A stretch of DNA of 58,828 nt from an uncultured beta proteobacterium (GTDB lineage Bacteria > Pseudomonadota > Gammaproteobacteria > Burkholderiales > Burkholderiaceae_C): positions 1 through 58,828 of the forward strand of contig CAIMBE010000162.1 of NCBI GenBank assembly GCA_903839085.1, read 5' to 3'. This document shows, in pieces, positions 1-13,369 of the stretch (position 1 is the first letter of the stretch; each line of letters opens with the position of its first letter). The position numbers were made by a program, and so were the translations under genes. Under the pieces are notes generated by a model. The model was not told where the DNA came from and searched no databases. It saw only the letters and a list, made by a program, of their open reading frames with translations.

Positions 1-1
1 C

Positions 2-3772
<3,771 letters not shown>

Positions 3773-3782
3773 GACGCAAATC

Positions 3783-5270
3783 ATGGGAAAAGTCACTGGT
3801 TTCATGGAGTTTGAGCGTCTCGAAGAGGACTACAAGCCTGTCGCCGCACGCCTGAAGAATTACGAGGAGTTTGTTTTGGGCCTGGATGAATCGCGGGCCA
3901 AAATTCAGGCCGCCCGCTGCATGGACTGTGGCACACCGTTCTGCAACAACGGCTGCCCGGTCAACAACATCATTCCGGATTTCAATGATCTGGTCTATCG
4001 GGGGGACTGGAGAAGCGCGGCCGAAGTTCTGCACAGCACCAACAACTTCCCTGAATTCACCGGCCGTATCTGCCCGGCACCGTGCGAGGCCGCCTGCACG
4101 CTCAACGTGAACGACGGCGCGGTTGGCATCAAATCGATCGAGCACGCCATCATTGACCGCGCCTGGGCTGAGGGCTGGGTACAGCCAGTGTCGCCGACAG
4201 GCAAGACCGGCAAGAAAGTGGCAGTCATCGGTTCCGGTCCGGCCGGCATGGCAGCCGCGCAGCAACTGGCGCGAGCCGGGCATGATGTGACGCTGTTCGA
4301 GAAGAATGACCGCATCGGCGGCTTGTTGCGTTACGGCATTCCGGATTTCAAACTCGACAAATCACACATCGACCGGCGCGCCGCGCAATTGCAAAAAGAA
4401 GGTGTCACGATCCGCACAGGCGTTCTGGTGGGCCGGATGCCACCTCCCGAAGCCGGCTCCAGGGTGATCAACTGGTCTCGGGAAACGATCTCGGCGGAGC
4501 AGGTTCAAAACGACTTTGATGCGCTGCTGCTGGCCGGCGGCGCCGAGCAGTCGCGTGACTTGCCGGTCCCGGGTCGCGAACTCGACGGTGTTCACTTCGC
4601 GATGGAGTATCTGCCGCAGCAAAACAAGGTCAATGCCGGGGACAAGCTCAAGGCTGAAGGAATCCGTCAAATCAGGGCCGACGGCAAGCACGTCATTGTG
4701 ATTGGCGGCGGCGATACCGGGTCCGACTGCGTCGGCACCAGTCGGCGCCAGGGCGCGACGAGCGTGACCCAGTTTGAAGTCATGCCGCGCCCCCCGATTG
4801 AGGAAGATCGTCCGATGACATGGCCTTACTGGCCACTTAAATTGCGCACCAGTTCCAGCCATGAAGAGGGTTGCAGCCGCGAGTTTGCGATCTCGACCAA
4901 GGAATTCGTCGGCGACAAGGGCAAAGTGAGCGGCGTCAGGACCGTCCGCGTCGAGTGGCAGGAGGGGAAAATGCTTGAACTTCCCGGTAGCGAGCAGGTT
5001 CTGAAGGCAGATCTAGTGTTGCTGGCGATGGGTTTTGTCAAACCGGTGGCGTCCGTGCTGGAGGCCTTCGGCATCGAAAAGGACGCCCGTGGCAATGCCA
5101 GGGCGAGTACCGAAGTCACAGGTGGTTATGCCACCAGCGTGAACAAGGTGTTTGCCGCCGGTGACATGCGGCGCGGCCAGAGCCTTGTGGTCTGGGCCAT
5201 CCGCGAAGGCCGTCAGGCGGCGCGCGCGATCGATGAATTCCTGATGGGAACAACCTTGCTGCCACGTTGA
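3783..5270 (+). CDS. gltD: Glutamate synthase (NADPH) small subunit
   Basis: A 495-residue FAD- and Fe-S-containing subunit that passes electrons from NADPH to GltB. The N-terminal domain has the cysteine clusters [14 protein letters not shown] and CPAPCEAAC. It is followed by an FAD Rossmann motif ([19 protein letters not shown]) and a second dinucleotide motif ([11 protein letters not shown]). The ATG at 3783 gives the standard family start [10 protein letters not shown]. The frame stays open upstream into the gltB end, but those residues do not resemble the family. Length is normal. Confidence 0.97.
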   Translation: MGKVTGFMEFERLEEDYKPVAARLKNYEEFVLGLDESRAKIQAARCMDCGTPFCNNGCPVNNIIPDFNDLVYRGDWRSAAEVLHSTNNFPEFTGRICPAPCEAACTLNVNDGAVGIKSIEHAIIDRAWAEGWVQPVSPTGKTGKKVAVIGSGPAGMAAAQQLARAGHDVTLFEKNDRIGGLLRYGIPDFKLDKSHIDRRAAQLQKEGVTIRTGVLVGRMPPPEAGSRVINWSRETISAEQVQNDFDALLLAGGAEQSRDLPVPGRELDGVHFAMEYLPQQNKVNAGDKLKAEGIRQIRADGKHVIVIGGGDTGSDCVGTSRRQGATSVTQFEVMPRPPIEEDRPMTWPYWPLKLRTSSSHEEGCSREFAISTKEFVGDKGKVSGVRTVRVEWQEGKMLELPGSEQVLKADLVLLAMGFVKPVASVLEAFGIEKDARGNARASTEVTGGYATSVNKVFAAGDMRRGQSLVVWAIREGRQAARAIDEFLMGTTLLPR

Positions 5271-5330
5271 TAGGTGTAATCCCTTATGATTCCCCAGGTC
5301 CGGGTTTGACCCGAGCCTTGTCATTTTCTC

Positions 5331-6146
5331 ATGCCCTCACCGTCTGATTCCCTGGTTGAACTGCGTCACCTGACCTTCGGTTATGGCGAGCGCGTCATTC
5401 TGGACGACGTCTGCCTGTCGGTGCCGCGCGGCAAGGTGACGGCGCTGATGGGCGCCTCAGGTGGTGGCAAAACGACCATATTGCGCTTGATCGGTGGTCA
5501 GAACCAGGCGCAATCGGGCCAAATGCTGTTTGACGGGCAGGACGTGACACCGATGGATCAGGCGCAACTCTACGCGGCCCGGCGCCGCATGGGCATGCTG
5601 TTCCAGTTTGGCGCCTTGTTTGCCGACCTGTCGGTATTTGAAAACGTCGCTTTTCCACTGCGTGAACATACGGACCTCCCCGAAGTGCTGGTAAGGGATA
5701 TTGTTTTGATGAAGCTCAACGCGGTGGGCCTGCGTGGTGCGCGCGACCTGATGCCGAGCGAGGTCTCGGGCGGCATGGCCAGGCGCATTGCGTTGGCGCG
5801 CGCGATTGCACTGGATCCGGAGTTGGTGATGTACGACGAGCCATTTTCGGGTCTCGATCCAATTTCTCTGGGCACCGCAGCACGCCTGATACGACAACTC
5901 AATGATTCGATGGGCTTGACCAGCATTTTTGTCTCCCATGAGTTGGAGCAGACGCTGGCCATTGCCGACCACGTGATTATTCTGGCCAATGGCAGGGTCG
6001 CGACGCAAGGTACTCCCGAGCAGGTCCTTCACAGCACGGACCCGCTGGTTTATCAGTACGTGAACGCGCAGATCGACGGTCCGGTGCGCTTTCATTACCC
6101 GGGATCCAGCATCAACGAGGATTTTGACGTGGGAGTGGCGGCATGA
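5331..6146 (+). CDS. mlaF: Mla phospholipid transport ATPase MlaF
   Basis: The ATP-binding subunit of the inner-membrane MlaFEDB complex, which moves phospholipids between the inner and outer membranes to keep the outer membrane asymmetric. The 271 residues contain Walker A GASGGGKTT near residue 40, the signature VSGGMARR and Walker B LVMYDEPFSGLDP, then the H-loop in FVSHE. It is the first gene of the mla block, 60 nt after gltD. No clear Shine-Dalgarno site precedes the ATG. The stop overlaps the mlaE start by 4 nt. Confidence 0.95.
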   Translation: MPSPSDSLVELRHLTFGYGERVILDDVCLSVPRGKVTALMGASGGGKTTILRLIGGQNQAQSGQMLFDGQDVTPMDQAQLYAARRRMGMLFQFGALFADLSVFENVAFPLREHTDLPEVLVRDIVLMKLNAVGLRGARDLMPSEVSGGMARRIALARAIALDPELVMYDEPFSGLDPISLGTAARLIRQLNDSMGLTSIFVSHELEQTLAIADHVIILANGRVATQGTPEQVLHSTDPLVYQYVNAQIDGPVRFHYPGSSINEDFDVGVAA

Positions 6147-6925
6147 GCTGGTACAAGCTGGCCGATGTCGGCTTTGCCGTTCGGCGTCAACTGGCTGACC
6201 TGGGGCTGGGCGCCCGACTTTTCATTCGCCTGTTGACCACGCTGGGGGGCAGCCTGAAGCGTTTCGGGCTGATTCGTGACCAGATTCACTTTCTGGGCAA
6301 CTATTCTCTGGCGATTATTGCGGTGTCGGGCCTGTTCGTCGGTTTCGTTTTTGGCCTGCAGGGCTATTACACTTTGCAGCGTTATGGCTCGTCATCTGCC
6401 TTGGGCCTGCTGGTCACCCTGACGCTGGTGCGCGAACTGGGGCCGGTGGTCACGGCGCTTTTGTTTGCCGGTCGGGCAGGTACTTCGCTGACCGCGGAGA
6501 TCGGCCTGATGAAGGCCGGCGAGCAAATCAGCGTCATGGAGATGATGGCAGTCGATCCGGTGCAGCGCATTCTGGCACCGCGTTTTTGGGCCGGTGTCAT
6601 CACCATGCCTTTGCTGGCAGCGGTCTTCAGTGCGATGGGCATCATTGGCGGCTGGATCGTTGGTGTATTGATGATCGGCGTCGACGGGGGCTCGTTCTGG
6701 AGCCAGATCCAGGAAGGCGTCGATGTCTGGCAAGACCTTGGCAACGGCGTTATCAAGAGCATCGTGTTTGGCTTCACCGTCACCTTTGTCGCGTTGCTGC
6801 AGGGTTTTGAAGCCCAGCCGACGCCCGAAGGTGTAGCCAGTGCGACGACCCGCACGGTGGTCGTTTCATCGCTTTCCGTGCTGGGGCTGGATTTCATCCT
6901 GACCGCCATGATGTTTACCATTTGA
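6143..6925 (+). CDS. mlaE: Mla phospholipid transport permease MlaE
   Basis: The integral membrane permease of the Mla complex, 260 residues with about five hydrophobic segments. It carries the conserved family stretch LVRELGPVVTALLFAGRAG followed by TSLTAEIGLMKAGEQI. It is translationally coupled to mlaF through ATGA. A 70-nt gap precedes mlaD. Confidence 0.95.
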   Translation: MSWYKLADVGFAVRRQLADLGLGARLFIRLLTTLGGSLKRFGLIRDQIHFLGNYSLAIIAVSGLFVGFVFGLQGYYTLQRYGSSSALGLLVTLTLVRELGPVVTALLFAGRAGTSLTAEIGLMKAGEQISVMEMMAVDPVQRILAPRFWAGVITMPLLAAVFSAMGIIGGWIVGVLMIGVDGGSFWSQIQEGVDVWQDLGNGVIKSIVFGFTVTFVALLQGFEAQPTPEGVASATTRTVVVSSLSVLGLDFILTAMMFTI

Positions 6926-6995
6926 ATACCTTGTGGACAAATCGCCGTTACGCGAAGCCAACAAGCTCTGTCCCGATTTGATTTAGCGAGTGTTT

Positions 6996-7484
6996 ATGCA
7001 GCGTTCAAAAAATGATGTGTGGGTTGGCCTTTTTGTGCTGGTTGGCGCCGCGGCCGTCCTGTTCCTGGCGTTGCAGTCGGCCAATCTGTTGACCCTGAGT
7101 TTTCAGAAAGACTACCTGGTTCAGGCCAAGTTCGACAACATCGGCGGGCTCAAGCCCAAAGCCGCGGTGCGCAGCGCGGGCGTCGTTGTCGGAAGGGTTG
7201 AGAAAATAGTTTTTGACGATAAATCCTTTCAGGCCAGGGTCACCCTGGCGCTGGAGAGCCGCTATGCATTCCCGAAAGACAGTTCTCTCAAGATCCTGAC
7301 CAGCGGTCTGCTGGGCGAGCAATACCTGGGTCTGGAACCCGGCGCCGACGAGAAGGTGCTGGTGCCGGGCGATGTGATTTCCAGCACCCAGTCGGCGATG
7401 GTGCTCGAGAGCCTGATCGGGCAGTTCCTGTACAGCAAGGCGGCCGAGGGAGGAAGTCCGGATGCCGCCAAGGGAAAGAAATGA
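6996..7484 (+). CDS. mlaD: Mla periplasmic lipid-binding protein MlaD (MCE domain)
   Basis: A 162-residue protein with one N-terminal transmembrane anchor (VGLFVLVGAAAVLFLAL) and a single MCE domain (residues about 38-118), with the DNIGGLKPKAAVRSAGV stretch typical of MlaD. It forms the hexameric ring over MlaE. I chose the ATG at 6996; an in-frame GTG at 6990 would add two residues. Its stop overlaps the mlaA start by 4 nt. Confidence 0.93.
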   Translation: MQRSKNDVWVGLFVLVGAAAVLFLALQSANLLTLSFQKDYLVQAKFDNIGGLKPKAAVRSAGVVVGRVEKIVFDDKSFQARVTLALESRYAFPKDSSLKILTSGLLGEQYLGLEPGADEKVLVPGDVISSTQSAMVLESLIGQFLYSKAAEGGSPDAAKGKK

Positions 7485-8233
7485 TGCCCGGTCCGGTCTG
7501 GCACGCTCAATCCGGCGGGCGCGCTGCCCGCTTTGCCGGCGTCGCCGTGGCGTTGGTTTCGGTGCTGCTGACGGGATGTGCCAGCGGCCCGAACCGGGAT
7601 CCAAGGGATCCGCTGGAACCTTTCAATCGCGGTGTGTACCGTTTCAATACCGCGATAGATGAGGCCGTCTTGAAACCGGTCGCCAGCACCTATCGGGATG
7701 TGACGCCGGTGCGGGTGCGCCAGGGTATCGGTAATTTTTTCGGCAATCTGGAAGATGTCTGGTCGTTCGTGAACAACGTGCTGCAGTTCAAGGGCCAGGC
7801 GGCGCTCGACAGTTTGCGACGTGTGGGTGTCAACACGGTGCTCGGTTGGGGCGGGGTGTTCGACGTCGCTACAGAAATGGACATTGAAAAGCACACGAAG
7901 GATTTCGGTCATACGCTGGGCTCCTGGGGAATTGGCAGCGGCCCGTATCTGGTTCTTCCCTTGCTTGGCTCTTCGACCTTGCGCGATACCCTGGCTCTGC
8001 CGGTGGACTGGAAGGGCGACCTGGTGGCTGAAGTCGGGCATGTGCCCACACGCAATACCGCCACGGTCGTCAGGGCCATTGACACGAGGTCAGACCTGCT
8101 CAAAGCCAGCACCATGCTGGAAGAAGCGGCGCTGGATCAATACACCTTTATCCGGGAAGCGTTCCTGCAGAGGCGGCGCAGTGTCATTTTTGATGGCAAC
8201 CCACCGGATGAAGACCGGGCAGACACCCCTTAA
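7481..8233 (+). CDS. mlaA: Outer-membrane lipoprotein MlaA (VacJ family)
   Basis: The outer-membrane component that hands mislocalised phospholipids to MlaC. It is 250 residues long with a signal peptide and lipobox LLTGC, so the lipidated cysteine is near residue 39. The VacJ core DPLEPFNRGVYRFN follows. Placing mlaA inside the operon between mlaD and mlaC is usual in betaproteobacteria, whereas in E. coli it is elsewhere. The start is ATGATG at 7481; the second ATG (7484) is equally possible. Confidence 0.95.
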   Translation: MMPGPVWHAQSGGRAARFAGVAVALVSVLLTGCASGPNRDPRDPLEPFNRGVYRFNTAIDEAVLKPVASTYRDVTPVRVRQGIGNFFGNLEDVWSFVNNVLQFKGQAALDSLRRVGVNTVLGWGGVFDVATEMDIEKHTKDFGHTLGSWGIGSGPYLVLPLLGSSTLRDTLALPVDWKGDLVAEVGHVPTRNTATVVRAIDTRSDLLKASTMLEEAALDQYTFIREAFLQRRRSVIFDGNPPDEDRADTP

Positions 8234-8252
8234 CACGCGAAGGAGTCCCAAG

Positions 8253-8912
8253 ATGACACATTTGTTGCAGCGATTGCTGGTCGTTACCGTGCTGGGCCTG
8301 TCGAGCCTGCTGACCTTGCCAGTGCAGGCGGCGGACGAGGCCGCAGACGCCTTGATCAAGCGCCTGTCCACGGACGTGCTTGACAGCATCAGGACGGACA
8401 AAGCCATCCAGTCTGGCGATGTGGCGCGGATTGTGGCTCTGGTGGATGGCAAGATCATGCCCAACGTCAACTTTCAACGCATGACGGCCGCTGCGGTCGG
8501 TCCGGCCTGGCGCCAGGCCAGTCCCGAGCAACAAAAGCGCCTGCAGGAAGAGTTCAAGGTTTTGCTGGTGCGCACCTATGCCGGCGCATTGACCCAGGTC
8601 AGTGACCAGACCATTTTCGTCAAGCCCATGCGCGCCGCCGCCGAGGACAAGGAGGTCGTGGTCCGTACTGAAGTCAAAGGCCGTGGCGACGCCATTCAGC
8701 TCGATTACAGACTCGAGAAAACCCCTGGTGAAGGGGCAGGCTGGAAGATCTACAACCTCAATGTTCTGGGCGCCTGGCTGGTGGAAACCTACCGCAGCGA
8801 TTTTTCCCAGCAGATCAATACAAAGGGCATTGATGGCCTGATCACATCACTGGCTGAGCGCAACAAGGCGAACGCCAAAAAGGGGGGCAACGGTGTTGGT
8901 GCTGCCAAATGA
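8253..8912 (+). CDS. mlaC: Periplasmic phospholipid shuttle MlaC
   Basis: A soluble periplasmic carrier of 219 residues that ferries phospholipid between MlaA and the MlaFEDB complex. It has a clear signal peptide (hydrophobic LLVVTVLGLSSLLTLP, probable cleavage after VQA near residue 24) and the MlaC/Ttg2D domain. The ATG at 8253 is preceded by an AAGGAG ribosome-binding site. Reading upstream would overlap mlaA and lose the signal peptide position, so longer starts were rejected. Confidence 0.95.
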   Translation: MTHLLQRLLVVTVLGLSSLLTLPVQAADEAADALIKRLSTDVLDSIRTDKAIQSGDVARIVALVDGKIMPNVNFQRMTAAAVGPAWRQASPEQQKRLQEEFKVLLVRTYAGALTQVSDQTIFVKPMRAAAEDKEVVVRTEVKGRGDAIQLDYRLEKTPGEGAGWKIYNLNVLGAWLVETYRSDFSQQINTKGIDGLITSLAERNKANAKKGGNGVGAAK

Positions 8913-9162
8913 ACTGACCCACTCGCAGGCCACGGCATGCCTGCGCATGCTGGTGCAGGGCTTGCGTTCCCAGGCGGGTTCTGAGGTGGTGATTGATGCC
9001 ACCGGTCTGGGCCGGTTTGATTCCGCGGCGCTGGCGGTGCTGCTTGAACTCAGGCGCGAGACTTTGGCGGCGGGCAAGCGTTTTTCGATCCGTGGTCTGC
9101 CCGCTCGTTTGCGTGATCTGGCCGCCCTGTACGGCATCATGGATCTGCTGCCAGCGCAATAG
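8893..9162 (+). CDS. mlaB: STAS-domain protein MlaB
   Basis: A small 89-residue cytoplasmic STAS protein that binds MlaF and supports complex assembly. The STAS core is visible as VVIDATGLGRFDSAALAVLLEL. It starts with GTG at 8893, inside the last codons of mlaC (20-nt overlap), which suggests translational coupling. This completes the mlaFEDACB set. Confidence 0.9.
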   Translation: MLVLPNELTHSQATACLRMLVQGLRSQAGSEVVIDATGLGRFDSAALAVLLELRRETLAAGKRFSIRGLPARLRDLAALYGIMDLLPAQ

Positions 9163-9170
9163 GCGTCCTT

Positions 9171-10184
9171 ATGCCCGCCATTTCTTTTCAGTCGGTATCG
9201 AAGTCCTACCCTGCCTCGCGCGGACCCAAGGGAAGCACCTTCCTGGCACTGGACCGCGTCAGCCTCGACATTGAAGAAGGTGAATTTTTCGGGCTGCTGG
9301 GGCCCAATGGCGCGGGAAAGACGACCATGATCAGCATTCTGGCCGGCCTTTCGCGTGCGAGTGCCGGAAAAGCATCGGTGCTGGGACACGATGTTGTGCA
9401 TGATTACGTCGCTGCGCGCCGCAGTCTGGGCGTTGTGCCGCAGGAACTGGTCTTCGACCCTTTCTTCAACGTGCGGGAGGCGCTGCGTTTCCAGTCCGGC
9501 TATTTCGGTGTCAGGAACAACGACGCCTGGATCGATGAATTGCTCGACAACCTCGGCCTGAACGACAAGGCGGGCTCCAACATGCGGCAGCTTTCGGGCG
9601 GCATGAAGCGTCGCGTGCTGGTGGCCCAAGCGCTGGTCCACAAGCCGCCGGTCATCGTGCTCGATGAACCGACGGCGGGGGTTGACGTTGAATTGCGTCA
9701 AACCCTCTGGCAATTCATTGCCAAACTCAACAAACAAGGGCACACCGTATTGCTGACGACCCATTACCTGGAGGAGGCCGAGGCGCTGTGTGGGCGCATT
9801 GCGATGCTGAAGGCCGGGCGGATCGTGGCGCTCGACCATACCAGCGCGTTGCTGAAGACGGCGTCGAGCAACGTGCTGCGCTTCAAGGTCGATGGCGATT
9901 TGCCCAGGGTGCTGGCCCAGCAGGCACGCATTACCGGGCGCATAGTGCAGTTTCCAGCACATGACGCTCTGGAGATCGAACGTTACCTGGCGGCAGTGCG
10001 CGAATCCGGTCTGGTGGCGCAGGATGTCGAGATTCGCAAGTCCGATCTGGAAGATGTTTTCCTTGCGGTCATGAACAATTCCTCGGCGAGCAACCTGACC
10101 CAGGCCGGGACGACCCGCGGCGCCAAGGCCCACTCGGAGGGCGGCGCCATGCGCGATGCTGCCAGCATGCGGGTCGGATCGTGA
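9171..10184 (+). CDS. ABC-2 type exporter ATP-binding protein (YadG/NodI-like)
   Basis: The ATPase of an ABC-2 type transporter of unknown substrate, 337 residues. Walker A is LLGPNGAGKTTMISIL, the signature is LSGGMKRRVLVAQ and Walker B is VIVLDEPTAGVD. The last 35 or so residues (from about NSSASNLTQ) are a low-complexity tail beyond the usual domain. It is coupled to its permease by a 4-nt overlap. Its constant position behind mla in related genomes hints at an envelope role, but that is inference. Confidence 0.9.
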   Translation: MPAISFQSVSKSYPASRGPKGSTFLALDRVSLDIEEGEFFGLLGPNGAGKTTMISILAGLSRASAGKASVLGHDVVHDYVAARRSLGVVPQELVFDPFFNVREALRFQSGYFGVRNNDAWIDELLDNLGLNDKAGSNMRQLSGGMKRRVLVAQALVHKPPVIVLDEPTAGVDVELRQTLWQFIAKLNKQGHTVLLTTHYLEEAEALCGRIAMLKAGRIVALDHTSALLKTASSNVLRFKVDGDLPRVLAQQARITGRIVQFPAHDALEIERYLAAVRESGLVAQDVEIRKSDLEDVFLAVMNNSSASNLTQAGTTRGAKAHSEGGAMRDAASMRVGS

Positions 10185-10936
10185 GCGGTTGGCAAACCCT
10201 GCTGTACAAGGAAGTGCTGCGCTTCTGGAAGGTGGCATTCCAGACGATTGCCGGTCCGGTCCTGACGGCGATGCTGTATCTTCTGATTTTCGGCCACGCG
10301 CTGGAAGCGCACGTCAAGGTCTACGACCGCGTCAGTTACAGCGCTTTTCTGGTGCCGGGTCTGGCGATGATGAGTCTGCTGCAGAACGCCTTTGCGAACA
10401 GTTCGTCATCCTTGATCATGAGCAAAGTGATGGGCAATTTGGTTTTTCTGATGTTGACCCCGCTGTCCTATCTGAACTGGTTCGTCGCCTATGTCGGGGC
10501 TGCCGTCATTCGCGGGCTGGTCGTCGGACTCGGTGTGTTTGGGGTCTCTGCGCTGTTTACCGACATCGGTTTTGTAGCGCCCGTCTGGATCCTGGCTTTT
10601 GCAGTGCTTGGCGCGGCCTTGATGGGCACGCTGGGCCTGATCGCCGGACTGTGGGCTGAAAAATTCGATCAGCTGGCCGCCTTTCAGAATTTTGTGGTCA
10701 TGCCGATGACATTCCTCAGTGGCGTCTTCTATTCGATCCACTCATTGCCGCCGTTCTGGCAGAAGGTCAGCCATTTGAATCCGTTCTTCTACATGATTGA
10801 CGGGTTTCGTTACGGATTTTTCGGCGCCAGCGATGTATCACCGTGGCTTAGCCTGGCGGTGGTGGGCGTCGCGCTGGCCCTTGTCGCAACGGTGGCGCTG
10901 CTGCTGCTTCGCGTCGGCTACAAGGTTCGCGTTTAG
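10181..10936 (+). CDS. ABC-2 type exporter permease (YadH-like)
   Basis: The membrane partner of the preceding ATPase, 251 residues with about six hydrophobic segments and the ABC-2 core around FLVPGLAMMSLLQNAFANSS and PMTFLSGVFYSIHSLPPFW. It starts with GTG at 10181 overlapping the ATPase stop. The substrate cannot be deduced from the sequence. Confidence 0.9.
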   Translation: MSGWQTLLYKEVLRFWKVAFQTIAGPVLTAMLYLLIFGHALEAHVKVYDRVSYSAFLVPGLAMMSLLQNAFANSSSSLIMSKVMGNLVFLMLTPLSYLNWFVAYVGAAVIRGLVVGLGVFGVSALFTDIGFVAPVWILAFAVLGAALMGTLGLIAGLWAEKFDQLAAFQNFVVMPMTFLSGVFYSIHSLPPFWQKVSHLNPFFYMIDGFRYGFFGASDVSPWLSLAVVGVALALVATVALLLLRVGYKVRV

Positions 10937-10961
10937 GGTGGGTTTTTTTGGAAGTGATGAT

Positions 10962-11204
10962 ATGAATGCAGACCAGATCAGGGACATGATTGCCGCCAAC
11001 CTGTTGTGCGAGCACATTACACTCGAGGGTGATGGCCGCCACTGGTTTGCCACCATTGTGTCGAGCGAATTCGAGGGCAAACGGCCCATTCAGCGCCACC
11101 AGCGCGTCTATGCCACGCTCGGGGTGAAAATGCAGAATGACGAGGTGCATGCCCTGTCCATGAAGACCTACACACCGGCCGAGTGGGCCGCGGTGTCGCA
11201 ATGA
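10962..11204 (+). CDS. ibaG: BolA-family protein IbaG
   Basis: An 80-residue BolA/IbaG protein, a small partner of monothiol glutaredoxins implicated in iron-sulfur handling. The family core is [15 protein letters not shown], with a conserved His near the end of the domain ([12 protein letters not shown]). In most proteobacteria ibaG sits directly before murA; here hisG follows after 34 nt and murA is missing. Confidence 0.9.
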   Translation: MNADQIRDMIAANLLCEHITLEGDGRHWFATIVSSEFEGKRPIQRHQRVYATLGVKMQNDEVHALSMKTYTPAEWAAVSQ

Positions 11205-11238
11205 GGGCCCGGCCACCGAGCGGTATGGAAATAACAAG

Positions 11239-11883
11239 ATGATCACGCTGGCGCTGTCCAAGGGCAGAATTTTCGAAGAAACGCTGCCGCTGCTGCGAGC
11301 CGCCGGCATCGAGGTTCTGGAAGATCCTGAAAAATCGCGCAAACTGATTCTTGCAACGAGTCAGAGCGCGGTGCGGGTGCTGGTGGTGCGCGCCACCGAC
11401 GTGCCCACCTATGTGCAGTACGGCGGCGCCGATCTGGGCATCACTGGCAAGGACACCTTGCTGGAGCACGGCAGCGACGGGCTGTACCAGCCGCTCGACC
11501 TGCAAATAGCCAAATGCCGCATCAGCGTCGCCGTGCGTTCCGATTTTGACTACGCATCGGCGGTCCGGCAGGGCTCGCGTCTGAAGGTGGCCACCAAGTA
11601 CGTGGCGATTGCGCGCGAGTTCTTCGCCACCAAGGGCGTGCACGTGGACCTGATCAAGCTCTACGGCAGCATGGAACTGGCGCCGCTGGTCGGGCTGGCC
11701 GACGCGATTGTCGATCTGGTCTCCACCGGCAATACGCTCAAAGCCAATCATCTGGTCGAGGTCGAGCACATCATGGACATCAGCTCGCGCCTGATTGTCA
11801 ATCAGGCGGCGCTCAAGCTCAAGCAGGTGCCGATTCGCCGCATCATCGACGCCTTTGCCTTGGCGCTGGAAAAGAAGGAATGA
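11239..11883 (+). CDS. hisG: ATP phosphoribosyltransferase, short form
   Basis: The first step of histidine synthesis, joining ATP and PRPP. At 214 residues it is the short HisG type, which lacks the regulatory C-terminal domain and needs HisZ; hisZ is not in this window. The PRPP loop [14 protein letters not shown] and the family segment [15 protein letters not shown] are clear. It is followed by a repeat-bearing gap of 142 nt before hisD, the longest gap in an otherwise compact his operon. Confidence 0.96.
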   Translation: MITLALSKGRIFEETLPLLRAAGIEVLEDPEKSRKLILATSQSAVRVLVVRATDVPTYVQYGGADLGITGKDTLLEHGSDGLYQPLDLQIAKCRISVAVRSDFDYASAVRQGSRLKVATKYVAIAREFFATKGVHVDLIKLYGSMELAPLVGLADAIVDLVSTGNTLKANHLVEVEHIMDISSRLIVNQAALKLKQVPIRRIIDAFALALEKKE

Positions 11884-11921
11884 TTTACTTTGCTTGCTCG
11901 TCACCGCGAGGCCGCCTTGTT

Positions 11922-11993
11922 CGTCATCGCGAGTGAAGCGTGGCGATCCATGACATCGTGGATTGCCGCGTCGCTACGCTCCTCGCAATGACG
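11922..11993. repeat. REP-like inverted repeat, copy 1 (hisG-hisD gap)
   Basis: Two opposed arms, CGTCATCGCGAGTGAAGCG... and ...TACGCTCCTCGCAATGACG, form an imperfect palindrome of about 72 bp. The same arm (consensus cgtcattgcgagcgaagcg then cggcaatcc) recurs at 47232, 48266 and 57574. A partial arm lies just before it near 11898. It could form an mRNA hairpin between hisG and hisD. Confidence 0.85.
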
Positions 11994-12025
11994 ATTTCAT
12001 CAGTTGTTATACCCAAAGCACTGCC

Positions 12026-13369
12026 ATGACGCTCAAAGCTTCTCCCGCCCGCCTGTCAACCGCCAGTGCCAGCTTCGAGGCTGAATTCAAGGCCCGCCTG
12101 CACTGGTCGGCGCAGGCGGACGCCGAAATCGAGCATCGCGTGGCCGACATCCTGGCCGATGTGCGACAGCGCGGCGACGCCGCCGTGCTTGACTACACGG
12201 CACGTTTTGATGGCGTCCAGGCGGGCACGATGGGCGCGCTGGAGTTGAGGCAAGCTGAACTCAGAGCGGCTTTTAATTCGATTGCGCCGGCCCAGCGCGA
12301 CGCCCTGCAGGCGGCGGCCGCCCGGGTGCGAAGCTACCACGAGGCGCAGAAGAAGGCCAGTGGCGAGAGCTGGAGCTACCGCGATGACAACGGCACGCTG
12401 CTCGGGCAGAAGGTGACGCCGCTGGACCGTGTCGGCATCTATGTGCCCGGCGGCAAAGCGACCTACCCCTCGAGCGTGCTGATGAACGCGATTCCGGCGC
12501 ACGTCGCCGGCGTGGCCGAGATCATCATGGTGGTGCCCACGCCCGGGGGTGAAAAGAATGCACTGGTGCTGGCTGCCGCCCACGTGGCGGGCGTCACCCG
12601 CGCCTTCACCATCGGGGGCGCGCAGGCGGTGGCCGCACTGGCTTATGGCACGGCCACCATTCCCAACGTGGACAAGATCACCGGTCCCGGCAACGCCTAT
12701 GTGGCGGCGGCCAAGCGCCGCGTCTTTGGCACCGTCGGCATCGACATGGTTGCCGGTCCGAGCGAGATTCTGGTACTGGCCGATGGCAGTACGCCGCCCG
12801 ATTGGGTGGCGATGGACCTGTTCAGCCAGGCCGAACATGACGAACTGGCACAGAGTATTTTGCTGTGCCCGGACGCGCACTATATTGACCAGGTGCAGGC
12901 GTCGATCGATCGATTGCTCAATGAAATGCCGCGCGCCGGGATCATCGCCAGGTCGCTCACCGACCGTGGCGCGCTGATTCTCACCCAAAGCATGGAGCAG
13001 GCGTGCCAGATCAGCAACCGGATTGCGCCCGAACACCTGGAGGTCAGCAGCCGCGATCCGCACCGTTGGGAGCCCTTGCTCAGGCATGCCGGTGCGATTT
13101 TTCTGGGCGCCTACACCAGTGAATCCCTGGGTGACTATTGCGCGGGACCCAATCATGTGCTGCCCACCAGCGGCACCTCGCGCTTCAGTTCACCCCTGGG
13201 TGTCTATGACTTCCAGAAACGCTCCAGCCTGATTGAGGTGAGCGAGGCGGGTGCACAGGTTCTTGGAAAGATAGCCTCGGTGCTGGCGCATGGGGAAGGA
13301 TTGCAGGCCCATGCGCGGGCGGCGGAGATGCGTTTGACTTCCTTGCCGTCAAGTCGGGTGCTGGAATGA
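12026..13369 (+). CDS. hisD: Histidinol dehydrogenase
   Basis: This enzyme oxidises L-histidinol to L-histidine in two NAD-dependent steps. It is 447 residues, full length, with [14 protein letters not shown], the zinc-site region [12 protein letters not shown] and the catalytic PEHLE motif. The ATG at 12026 is used; the frame is open upstream only because it reads through the repeat. It overlaps hisC by 4 nt. Confidence 0.97.
   Translation: MTLKASPARLSTASASFEAEFKARLHWSAQADAEIEHRVADILADVRQRGDAAVLDYTARFDGVQAGTMGALELRQAELRAAFNSIAPAQRDALQAAAARVRSYHEAQKKASGESWSYRDDNGTLLGQKVTPLDRVGIYVPGGKATYPSSVLMNAIPAHVAGVAEIIMVVPTPGGEKNALVLAAAHVAGVTRAFTIGGAQAVAALAYGTATIPNVDKITGPGNAYVAAAKRRVFGTVGIDMVAGPSEILVLADGSTPPDWVAMDLFSQAEHDELAQSILLCPDAHYIDQVQASIDRLLNEMPRAGIIARSLTDRGALILTQSMEQACQISNRIAPEHLEVSSRDPHRWEPLLRHAGAIFLGAYTSESLGDYCAGPNHVLPTSGTSRFSSPLGVYDFQKRSSLIEVSEAGAQVLGKIASVLAHGEGLQAHARAAEMRLTSLPSSRVLE

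Noticed and set aside
5303-5320. Small CGGGT/ACCCG inverted repeat after gltD as a terminator
   Set aside because: The stem is only 5 bp and there is no T-run, so it is not a convincing terminator.
8847-10238. Long minus-strand open frame (about 460 codons) opposite mlaB and the ABC ATPase
   Set aside because: It is antisense to clearly recognised genes in GC-rich DNA, where such frames are common. The product has no recognisable domain.
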